From CAWAYR01 sp050250955 (lineage in GTDB: Bacteria; Acidobacteriota; Vicinamibacteria; Vicinamibacterales; UBA2999): a DNA stretch of 64,000 nucleotides. Where the stretch lies: assembly GCA_050250955.1 (NCBI GenBank), contig JBFWNR010000002.1:434001-498000 (forward strand), read 5' to 3'. Each line of letters starts with the position of its first letter. The stretch's first letter is position 1. Position numbers and translations under genes: made by a program. Below are positions 16,336-23,828 of this stretch, piece by piece. The notes beneath the pieces are model-generated. The model worked only from the letters and a program-made list of their open reading frames with translations. It ran no database searches and had not been told where the DNA came from.

Positions 16336-18278
16336 GCCGGCGGACGCGCCGCGGCGTGGCCGTCCTCGCCGCCGTCGTCGCGCTGGCCGCCGCGTGCGGC
16401 GGACCCCGCCACAGCCCGGTCGGACGCCGCGTGGTGGTCCTCGGCATCGATGGTCTCGACTATCACCTGGTCAGCGACCTCATCGACCGCGGTCGCCTGC
16501 CGAATCTGGCTGCGCTCGGTGCGCGCGGCCGTTTCGGCCCGCTCGCCACCACCACCCCGCCGCTGAGCCCGGTGGCGTGGTCGACGTTTCTCACCGGGCT
16601 CGACCCCGGCGAACACGGCATCTTCGACTTCATCCACCGCCAGCCGTCGACGCTGGAGTCGTTCCTGTCCACGTCGCGCACCGTGCCGCCTGGGCGCATG
16701 CTGACGCTGGGCCGCTGGCAGTTCCCGCTGGCCGGCGGTCGCGTCGAGCTGCTGCGACAGGGCACGCCGTTCTGGGAGGTGCTCGACGAGCGCGGCATCG
16801 AGACGACCATCGTCCGCATGCCGGCCAACTTCCCGCCCTCGGGCACCGCCACGCGCGAGCTGAGCGGCATGGGCACGCCGGACATGCTCGGCACCTACGG
16901 CATCTTCACGCTCTTCACGTCCCGTCCCGAGGTGTTCGAGCGTCAGGACGTGGCCGGCGGCGTGATCCAGCCGATCGACGTCATCGACGGGGTGGCGCAG
17001 GGCGCGCTCGAGGGCCCGCCGAACCCCTACCTGGTCACCCCGGCGCCAACCACCGTGCCCTTCGAGGCCCACGTCGACGCCGCCCGGTCGGCGGTGAAGA
17101 TCGTCCTCGACGGCCGCGAGCAGCTGCTGCGCGTCGGCGAGTGGGGCGACTGGCTGCCGGTCGACCTGCCGCTGGCACCCTTGACGACGCTGCCCGGCGA
17201 GGTGCGGTTCCTCCTGAAACGCATCGACCCGCACTTCGAGCTCTACGTGAGCCCGATCAACCTCGACCCCTACGCGCCGGCGCTGCCGATCTCCTCGCCG
17301 GAGGGGTATGCCGGGGAACTGGCCGATGCCGCCGGCCGTTACTACACGCAGGGCATGCCCGAAGACACCCGCGGCATGAACGCCGGGGTCCTGACCGCCG
17401 ACGAGCTGCTCGCCCAGGCACGGCTCACCGCGGCCGAGAACTTCCGCCAGTTCGCCTACGTCCTCGACGGCTTCCGCGACGGGCTGCTGTTCTACTACTT
17501 CGGCCACGTCGACCAGGTGTCGCACGTGATGTGGCGGGCGATGGATCCCGACCACCCGGCCTACACCGACGCCGACGCGGCGTATCGCCACGTGGTCGAG
17601 GATCTCTACGTCGAAATGGACGGCGTGGTCGGCCAGGCCGCCGCCGCGCTCGGCCCCGACGACCTGCTGGTGGTGATGTCCGACCACGGCTTCGCGCCGT
17701 GGCGGCGGGCCGTGAACCTCAACAGCTGGCTGCGCGACGCCGGCTACCTGGCGGTCACCGATGCCAAGGCGGGGCTGGCGCCGGGGCTGGCCGGCGTGGA
17801 CTGGACGAGGACGCGGGCCTACGCCGTCGGTTTGAACGGCCTCTACGTCAACACCCAGGGGCGTGAGGGCCGCGGCATCGTGCCGGCCGCCGGGCGCGAG
17901 ACCCTGGCCCGCGAGATCGCCGCACGGCTGCAGGCCACCGTCGATCCGGCCACCGGCCAGGCGGCGGTGACCCGGGCGTTCCTGCGCGAGGACGTCTATC
18001 CCGGCCGGGCGCACCTGGATCTGTCACCCGACATCGTCGTCGGCTTCGCGCGCGGCACCCGCGTGGCCAGCGACTCGGCGCTGGGCATCGTCGCCGCCGA
18101 GGCCTTCAGCGACAACCGCGAGGCGTGGAGCGGCGACCACAGCATGGATCCCGAACACGTGCCCGGGGTGCTGTTCAGCAGCCGGCCGCTGAAGGTGCCG
18201 GCGCCAGGCCTGCAGCAGCTCGCCGCGGCGATTCTCGCCGAGTTCGGCGTCGCCGGGTTCCCGGTGAAGTCCCGCTGA
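16332..18278 (+). CDS. AlkP-superfamily phosphodiesterase-like lipoprotein (2)
   Basis: The 648-aa protein is a paralogue of the preceding one. It has a lipoprotein signal with a lipobox ending LAAAC and then the same hydrolase domain: VVVLGIDGLDYH, TPPLSPVAWSTFLTG, EHGIFDFIHR, VMSDHGF and EAWSGDHSMDP. Unlike the first paralogue it lacks the YIGPGAG membrane segment. The ATG overlaps the previous stop (ATGA), so they are co-translated. Tandem copies suggest two related phosphodiester or phosphonate substrates at the cell envelope; the reaction is not determined. Confidence 0.88.
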   Translation: MSRRTRRGVAVLAAVVALAAACGGPRHSPVGRRVVVLGIDGLDYHLVSDLIDRGRLPNLAALGARGRFGPLATTTPPLSPVAWSTFLTGLDPGEHGIFDFIHRQPSTLESFLSTSRTVPPGRMLTLGRWQFPLAGGRVELLRQGTPFWEVLDERGIETTIVRMPANFPPSGTATRELSGMGTPDMLGTYGIFTLFTSRPEVFERQDVAGGVIQPIDVIDGVAQGALEGPPNPYLVTPAPTTVPFEAHVDAARSAVKIVLDGREQLLRVGEWGDWLPVDLPLAPLTTLPGEVRFLLKRIDPHFELYVSPINLDPYAPALPISSPEGYAGELADAAGRYYTQGMPEDTRGMNAGVLTADELLAQARLTAAENFRQFAYVLDGFRDGLLFYYFGHVDQVSHVMWRAMDPDHPAYTDADAAYRHVVEDLYVEMDGVVGQAAAALGPDDLLVVMSDHGFAPWRRAVNLNSWLRDAGYLAVTDAKAGLAPGLAGVDWTRTRAYAVGLNGLYVNTQGREGRGIVPAAGRETLAREIAARLQATVDPATGQAAVTRAFLREDVYPGRAHLDLSPDIVVGFARGTRVASDSALGIVAAEAFSDNREAWSGDHSMDPEHVPGVLFSSRPLKVPAPGLQQLAAAILAEFGVAGFPVKSR

Positions 18279-18291
18279 AGAGGAGTCAGTG

Positions 18292-18486
18292 ATGTTCGGA
18301 TCGTCAAGGGTGAAGCTCGACAAGGCGCTGCTCGCCAAGATCAAGCGCTACGCCGATCTGGCCGGCTACTCGTCGGTGGACGAATTCATCACCCACGCCC
18401 TGGAGAAGGAGATCGCGCAGCTCGAAGGCGCCGAGTCGGAGCAGGAGCTGAAGAAGAAGCTCAAGGGGCTGGGCTACCTCTCATAA
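18292..18486 (+). CDS. Small ribbon-helix-helix-like protein
   Basis: The 64-aa protein has a pattern fitting a ribbon-helix-helix: short strand SSRVKLDKALL, helix KIKRYADLAGYSS, helix VDEFITHALEKEIAQLE, then a charged tail ending LKKKLKGLGYLS. AGGAG at 18281-18285 sits 6 nt before the ATG at 18292, so I prefer this to the GTG three codon positions upstream. Such small proteins recur next to AlkP-superfamily genes in related bacteria as I recall. It could be a transcriptional regulator of the cluster or a partner protein. The tail resembles the LRALGYVG segment found in the neighbouring sulfatase homologues. Confidence 0.7.
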   Translation: MFGSSRVKLDKALLAKIKRYADLAGYSSVDEFITHALEKEIAQLEGAESEQELKKKLKGLGYLS

Positions 18487-18493
18487 CGTCGTC

Positions 18494-19303
18494 GTGGCCC
18501 TGGTCAACTCCCTCGTTACCCGCGTGGCCGACTTGGTCATGGCGCCGCTGGCCACGTTGCCGGCGGCGGCGGGCGTGCTCGTTGCGGCGCTGGTCACGGC
18601 CGTGGCCATCCTGTGGATCGTGCGGCTTACGTCGGACCAGACGGCGCTGGCGGCCGTGAAGCGGCAGATCCAGGCCGACCTGTTCGAGATGCGCCTCTTC
18701 AACGACGACCTGCGGGCGCTGCTGCGGGCCCAGTGGCAGGTCCTGGCGCACAACGGTCGCTACCTGCGGCTGTCGTTCGTGCCGCTGGTCTGCACCGCGG
18801 TGCCGCTGGCCCTGGGCATCGCGCAGCTCCAGGCGTGGTACGGCTACACCGGGCTGCCGCTCGGGACCGCCGTGCTGGTGACCGCGGACCTGGCCGACGG
18901 CGTCGAGCCCGGGACCCCGGCCGCCACCGGCGACGGCATCACCGCCGACGGGCCGCCGGTGTTCTTCCCCAGCCTCCGCCAGGTGGCCTGGCGGATCGTG
19001 CCGACGGCGCCTGGCACCCACCTGCTCCGCCTGCAGGTCGCCGGCACGACCGTCGAGAAGCGCCTGGTCGCCGAGCTCGACGTGGCGCGGCGGGCACCGC
19101 TGCGCCCGGGCCGCTCGTGGCTCGATCAGCTGCTCGAGCCGTCGGAGCCGCCGCTCGAGGGGCCGGTGACCGCCATTCGCGTCGCCTATCCCGAGCGTGC
19201 CATTGCCGTCGCCGGCCTGTCGATGCACTGGCTGGTGCTGTTCCTGGCTGGAGCGCTGGTGTTCGTGCTCCTGCTCAGGAAGCCTCTGGGAGTGGTGATC
19301 TAG
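18494..19303 (+). CDS. EMC3/YidC-like (DUF106-type) membrane protein, tentative
   Basis: The 269-aa protein has an N-terminal helix (about 22-45), a cytosolic amphipathic stretch VKRQIQADLFEMRLFNDDLRA, a second helix (about 93-115), an extracytoplasmic beta-rich domain (about 120-225) and a C-terminal helix (245-265). The order helix, charged coiled segment with repeated basic/acidic residues, helix is like the archaeal DUF106/EMC3 branch of the YidC/Oxa1 insertase superfamily. The similarity is by eye only. It starts with GTG 8 nt after the previous gene. Its place between AlkP and sulfatase-like genes suggests a role in membrane insertion or topology of those proteins. Confidence 0.55.
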   Translation: MALVNSLVTRVADLVMAPLATLPAAAGVLVAALVTAVAILWIVRLTSDQTALAAVKRQIQADLFEMRLFNDDLRALLRAQWQVLAHNGRYLRLSFVPLVCTAVPLALGIAQLQAWYGYTGLPLGTAVLVTADLADGVEPGTPAATGDGITADGPPVFFPSLRQVAWRIVPTAPGTHLLRLQVAGTTVEKRLVAELDVARRAPLRPGRSWLDQLLEPSEPPLEGPVTAIRVAYPERAIAVAGLSMHWLVLFLAGALVFVLLLRKPLGVVI

Positions 19304-19304
19304 C

Positions 19305-19324
19305 GGCAGGTCTGAGGACCTGCC
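19305..19324. repeat. 20-bp palindrome unit (GGCAGGTC-TGAG-GACCTGCC)
   Basis: Perfect 8-bp stem with a TGAG loop in the 35-nt gap between two genes. It is of the same family as 10305-10324 and the four-unit array at 21617-21708, and could also act as a weak transcription barrier. Confidence 0.7.
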
Positions 19325-19325
19325 C

Positions 19326-19331
19326 TACAAT
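19326..19331 (+). promoter_or_regulatory. Putative -10 TACAAT, leaderless start
   Basis: TACAAT ends 7 nt before the ATG at 19339, the same geometry as at 28835, 13233, 45184 and 54914. It would give the sulfatase-TPR gene its own promoter. Confidence 0.5.
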
Positions 19332-19338
19332 TGCAGGG

Positions 19339-21603
19339 ATGTCCCGTCGATCGGCGCTTATCGCGATCGTCATGGTGCTGGCAGCCGTCGTCGCTGGGTG
19401 CAGCGGTCGCGCGACGCCACGTAACCTGCTCGTCGTCACGCTCGACACCCTGCGCGCCGATCGCATCGGCGCCTACGGCTATGCGCCGGCGCAGACGCCG
19501 GTCCTCGACGGCCTGGCGGCGCGCGGCGCCCGCTTCGCCGCCGCCACTACCACCACCCCGCTGACGCTGTCGGCCCACACCAGCCTGTTCACCGGCACCT
19601 GGCCCACCGCACACGGGGTGCGCGACAACACCGGGTTCTACGTCGACGAGTCGGCCGAGATGCTGGCCGAGACGCTCAAGGGCCGCGGGTTCCGGACCGG
19701 CGGGTTCGTCGGGGCGTTCGTGCTCGACCGCCGCTGGGGCATCGCCCAGGGGTTCGACACCTACTTCGACGAGTTCGACCTGTCCGAGGACGTCGGGCCG
19801 GGCCTGGACGCCATCCAGCGGCGCGGCGGCGTCGTGGTCGACCGGGCGCTGGCCTGGCTGGCCGAGCCGGCCGGCGACCAGCCGTTCTTCGCCTGGGTGC
19901 ACCTCTACGATCCGCACGCGCCGTATGACGCGCCGGCCGAGTTCGCGGCGCGGTTCCCGGCGACGCGCGACGGCGCCTACGACGCCGAGATCGCCTACAC
20001 CGACAGCCAGGTCGGCCGGCTGCTGGCGGCACTGGACGCCGCCGGCCGCCGCGACGACACGCTGGTCGTCGTCCTCGCCGATCACGGCGAGCAGCTCGGC
20101 CAGCACCGCGAGCAGGCCCACGGGTTCTTCGTCTACGACGCGGCCGTGCAGGTGCCGCTCATCGTCGCCGGCCCGGGCGTCGCGCCGCGGGTCGTGCCCG
20201 ACCAGGTGCGCATCGTGGACGTCCTGCCGACCATGCTCGACCTGCTGGGCATCCCGGCCCCGGCCGCCGTCCAGGGCACGTCGCTGACCCCGGCCCTGGG
20301 CGGCGAGCGCCAGGAGCTGCTGGCGTTCTCCGAGAGCTGGTTTCCGCGCTTCCACTATGGCTGGAGCGAGCTGCAGGCGGTGCGCGATGGCGCCTTCAAG
20401 TTCATCCTCGCGCCGACCCGTGAGCTGTACGATCTGACGAAGGACCCCGGAGAGACCGTCAACCTCGCGGCCAGCGATCCGGCCCGCGCCGACCGCATGG
20501 AGCGCGCGCTGCGCGCGCTGGTCGCCCAGACCTCCAGGAGCGAGGCCGCCAAGGGCCCGCAGGCGATCGACCCGGCCGCCGAGCAGCGGCTGCGCGCGCT
20601 CGGCTACGTCGGCTCCACGTCGGCCCGTCACCTGGAGGACCGGCCGCGCCGCGATCCGAAAGATGCCATCGCGCTCTACAACCTGCTGCTCCAGGCCGGC
20701 GAGGACTCCGAGGCCGAGCGCTACGACGCCGCCATCGCCAAGGTGCAGCAGGCCCTGGCCGTCGATCCGGACATGCTCGAGGGCTACACCCGGCTGGGCA
20801 ACGTCTACGGCAAGGCCGGCCGCCACGCCGACTCGATTGCCGCCTACCGCAAGGCCCTGGCGCTCGATCCCGAGCACCTGATGTCCACCTACAACCTGGC
20901 GCTGGCCTACCGCACCGCCGGCAAGGTGGACGAGGCGATCGTCGGCTTCGAACGCGTCCAGCAGCTCGATCCGCGCAGCGGCCGCGCCCACTTCCAGCTC
21001 GGCGACATCTACATGCAGCGCGGCGAACCGGCCAGGGCGCTCGACGTCCTCAGCAAGGGCCTGGCTCTGGAGGTCGATCGGCCGCCGTTCCTCGTCAAGC
21101 TCGGCGAGGCGTTCCTGGAGCTGAAGCGCTACGACGACGCCGCGAAGGTGCTGCAGGAGGCCGTCGCGCTGCGCGCCGACGTGCCGCGCGGCCAGTACAA
21201 CCTGGCCCTGGTCGCCGAGCAGCGCGGCGACGCCAGCAGCGCCCGCGCCGCCTACGAAGCCGAGGTGGCGGCGAATCCGAAGAACTACGGCGCCCAGTTC
21301 AACCTGGGCAAGCTGCTCGCGAAGGAGGGGCGTCTCGCCGAGGCGACGACGCGCTTCCAGGCCGCCGTGGACGCTCGACCCGAGTTCGGCGAAGGCTACC
21401 TGTACCTGGCCAAGGCGCTGCTCGACGGCGGCCGACTGCCGGGCGCCGAAGCGGCGGCCAAGGCGGGTCTGGCCAGGCGACCCGATCCGGCCATCGCGCC
21501 GCTCGGCCACTACGTGCTGGCCGACGTCTACAGCCGCCTGGGCCGCGAGAACGAGGCGGCGCGGGAAGTCGCCCGGGCCCGGGCGCTGGAGCGCGGCCGA
21601 TGA
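19339..21603 (+). CDS. Lipoprotein sulfatase homologue with C-terminal TPR repeats (1)
   Basis: The 754-aa protein has a lipobox (VVAGC), then a sulfatase-family domain (residues 30-410): LVVTLDTLRADRIGAYG with two metal aspartates, TTTPLTLSAHTSLFTG at the nucleophile site, and VVLADHGEQLGQH. At the position of the formylglycine cysteine (C-x-P-S-R) a threonine is found, so classical sulfatase activity is doubtful and a phosphodiester or phosphoethanolamine reaction is possible. About six TPR units follow from residue 435 to the end (for example NVYGKAGRHADSIAAYRKAL and LALDPE). LRALGYVG lies at the junction. TPRs would hold partner proteins in the periplasm or on the outer membrane. Confidence 0.88.
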   Translation: MSRRSALIAIVMVLAAVVAGCSGRATPRNLLVVTLDTLRADRIGAYGYAPAQTPVLDGLAARGARFAAATTTTPLTLSAHTSLFTGTWPTAHGVRDNTGFYVDESAEMLAETLKGRGFRTGGFVGAFVLDRRWGIAQGFDTYFDEFDLSEDVGPGLDAIQRRGGVVVDRALAWLAEPAGDQPFFAWVHLYDPHAPYDAPAEFAARFPATRDGAYDAEIAYTDSQVGRLLAALDAAGRRDDTLVVVLADHGEQLGQHREQAHGFFVYDAAVQVPLIVAGPGVAPRVVPDQVRIVDVLPTMLDLLGIPAPAAVQGTSLTPALGGERQELLAFSESWFPRFHYGWSELQAVRDGAFKFILAPTRELYDLTKDPGETVNLAASDPARADRMERALRALVAQTSRSEAAKGPQAIDPAAEQRLRALGYVGSTSARHLEDRPRRDPKDAIALYNLLLQAGEDSEAERYDAAIAKVQQALAVDPDMLEGYTRLGNVYGKAGRHADSIAAYRKALALDPEHLMSTYNLALAYRTAGKVDEAIVGFERVQQLDPRSGRAHFQLGDIYMQRGEPARALDVLSKGLALEVDRPPFLVKLGEAFLELKRYDDAAKVLQEAVALRADVPRGQYNLALVAEQRGDASSARAAYEAEVAANPKNYGAQFNLGKLLAKEGRLAEATTRFQAAVDARPEFGEGYLYLAKALLDGGRLPGAEAAAKAGLARRPDPAIAPLGHYVLADVYSRLGRENEAAREVARARALERGR

Positions 21604-23822
21604 AGGCATCACGCAGGGCAGACCTTCAGGTCTGCCGGCCCGCAGAGCTTCAGCTCTGCCGGCCTGCGGAGCTGCAGCGCTGCCGCAAGGCAGCTCTGAA
21701 GAGCTGCCCTGCGTTGGCGATCGTGGCGCTGGTCGCGGCAGTCGGCTGCAGCACGGGCGCGCCGACATCGCCCGCCGCCGCGCCGCGCCATCTCGTGATC
21801 GTCACCATCGACACGCTGCGCGCCGATCGGCTCGGCGCCTACGGCAGCACGACCGTGCCGACCCCCAACTTCGACCGGCTGGCCCGCGAAGGCGTGCGGG
21901 CCGTGGATGCCACCACGCACGTGCCGATCACCCGGCCGTCGCACGCCACCCTGTTCACGGCCCGCTACCCGGCCGAGCACGGCGTCCGCGACAACATCTC
22001 GCTGCCCCTCGCCGCCGACATCCCGACCCTGGCCGAGGCGCTGTCGGCACAGGGCTTCGCCACCGCCGCCTTCGTCTCGACGTTCGTGCTGTCGTCGCCG
22101 TCGGGCCTCGACCGCGGCTTCGACGTCTACGACGACGACTTCGAGGTGCCGCAGAGCGACGAAGACGCGGTGTTCCTGAGCACGGTGCAGCGCCGCGGCG
22201 ACGAGACGCTGACGAAGGTCGAACGGTGGCTCGAGGCGCGCAGCGCCGAGACCAGAGCCCGACGGACCGCCCTGTGGGTGCACCTCTACGACCCGCACGA
22301 CCCGTACGAACCGCCCGAGCCCTTCGCCGCCCGCTTCGCCGACCGCCTCTACGACGGCGAGGTGGCGTGGACCGACACGCTGCTCGGAAGGCTGCGCACC
22401 GCCCTCGAACGCCACGGCCTGTGGGACGACGCCCTGGTCGTGGTGACGGCCGACCACGGCGAAGCCCTGGGCGAGCACGACGAGACCGGCCACGGGTTCT
22501 TCGCCTACGAGACGACGCTGAAGATTCCGTTCGTGATCCGCGGCCCGGGCGTGCCGGCCGGCCGGACGCTCGACGGCACCCTGCGCCTGGTCGACGTGTC
22601 CCCCACGCTGCTCGAACTGCTCGGCCTGCCGGCGCTCGGCGGCGTCCATACCGGCACCAGCATCGCCGCGCACCTGGCCGTCGACGGCGGCCCGATCGCG
22701 CGCCAGACCTACGCCGAGTCGCTGACGCCGCTCGTCCACTACCAGTGGAGCGACCTGCGGGTGCTGCGCGACGGGACGTGGAAGTACATCCTGGCGCCGC
22801 GGCCGGAGCTGTACGACCTGGCCGCCGACCCCGGCGAGACCCGCGACCTCTCGACGGCGAACACCGCCACGGCCCGCAAGCTGCGTGCGGCGCTCGAGGG
22901 GTTGCTCCGCGCCGAACGTGAACGGGCCGAGGATCCGGCGGCCGCGGTGTCGGCGCTGTCGGCCGAGACGCTCCAGAAGCTGGGCGCGCTGGGCTATGTC
23001 AGCCCCGGCGCCGCCACGGGCACCGTGGCGCAGGGTGCCGACCCCAAGGACAAGATCGAGGAGTTCCGCACGCTCAGCGGGCTGATGCGCGACGGGCTGA
23101 CGCTGCTCCACCAGAAGCGCTTCGCCGAGAGCGAGCGGCGCTTTGCCGAGCTCGAGCGCGCCGGCGCCGACAGCTTCCAGCTGCACTTCTATCGGGCCTC
23201 GGCGCTGGTCGGCCTGGGCCGCGGCCGCGAGGCGGAACAGGGGTTCGCGCGGGCCATCGCCGCGCTGCCCAGCTTCACCCAGGCGCACGTCGGCCTGGTC
23301 GACGCCCGCATGGCCCGGAAGGATTGGCGGGGGGCGCTCGCCGCCGTGCAGCAGGGCGAACGGGACGCGCCCAACGAGCCCATCCTCTACGACCGCGAAG
23401 GCCAGATCTGGCAGCAGCTCGGCGACCGCGGCAAGGCCATGACGGCCTACCGCCGCGTGGCCGAGCTGGCGCCGAAGGATGCCCTGGTCCGCTGGCGCAT
23501 GGGCGAGCTGCTGCTCAGCGAGGGCGATCCGGCGCCGGCGCTGGCCCTGTTCCGCGAGGCGACGCGCCTCGACCCCGAGGTGGCCGACTACTGGAACTCG
23601 CTCGGCATGGTGCTGGGTGGCGGCGGCCAGCACGACGAGGCCGCCACGGCGTTCGCGGCGGCGATTCGCCTCGACGCCGACAACGCGCGCTACGCCTACA
23701 ACCTCGGACTGGTGCGCATGCGGGCCGGCCACGCCGACGCCGCCGACTGGTTCCGCAAGGCGCTGGCGATCGATCCGTCGTTCCGTCCCGCCCGTGACCG
23801 CCTCTCGGAACTGAGCCGCTAG
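21600..23822 (+). CDS. Lipoprotein sulfatase homologue with C-terminal TPR repeats (2)
   Basis: The 740-aa paralogue overlaps the previous stop (ATGA). Its N-terminus is abnormal: before the hydrophobic signal and lipobox (AAVGC, about residue 51) lie four 8-residue repeats, RADLQVCR, PAELQLCR, PAELQRCR and KAALKSCP, encoded by a palindromic DNA array. The sulfatase-like domain then shows IVTIDTLRADRLGAYG, THVPITRPSHATLFTARYP and VVTADHGEALGEHDE. As in the first copy the catalytic Cys position holds Thr. LGALGYVSP ends the domain, and about five TPR repeats follow from residue 490. Whether translation starts at 21600 or the repeat is a non-coding insertion with a later start is not settled; no good later ATG is visible before the lipobox. 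Confidence 0.85.
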   Translation: MKASRRADLQVCRPAELQLCRPAELQRCRKAALKSCPALAIVALVAAVGCSTGAPTSPAAAPRHLVIVTIDTLRADRLGAYGSTTVPTPNFDRLAREGVRAVDATTHVPITRPSHATLFTARYPAEHGVRDNISLPLAADIPTLAEALSAQGFATAAFVSTFVLSSPSGLDRGFDVYDDDFEVPQSDEDAVFLSTVQRRGDETLTKVERWLEARSAETRARRTALWVHLYDPHDPYEPPEPFAARFADRLYDGEVAWTDTLLGRLRTALERHGLWDDALVVVTADHGEALGEHDETGHGFFAYETTLKIPFVIRGPGVPAGRTLDGTLRLVDVSPTLLELLGLPALGGVHTGTSIAAHLAVDGGPIARQTYAESLTPLVHYQWSDLRVLRDGTWKYILAPRPELYDLAADPGETRDLSTANTATARKLRAALEGLLRAERERAEDPAAAVSALSAETLQKLGALGYVSPGAATGTVAQGADPKDKIEEFRTLSGLMRDGLTLLHQKRFAESERRFAELERAGADSFQLHFYRASALVGLGRGREAEQGFARAIAALPSFTQAHVGLVDARMARKDWRGALAAVQQGERDAPNEPILYDREGQIWQQLGDRGKAMTAYRRVAELAPKDALVRWRMGELLLSEGDPAPALALFREATRLDPEVADYWNSLGMVLGGGGQHDEAATAFAAAIRLDADNARYAYNLGLVRMRAGHADAADWFRKALAIDPSFRPARDRLSELSR
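21617..21708. repeat. Four-unit palindrome array inside a signal-peptide coding region
   Basis: Units at 21617-21636 (GGCAGACC-TTCA-GGTCTGCC), 21642-21659 (GCAGAGC-TTCA-GCTCTGC), about 21665-21686 (imperfect) and 21689-21708 (GGCAGCTC-TGAA-GAGCTGCC) repeat every 24 nt, that is 8 codons. Stems differ in sequence but stay paired. Confidence 0.8.
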
Positions 23823-23828
23823 GTCGAC

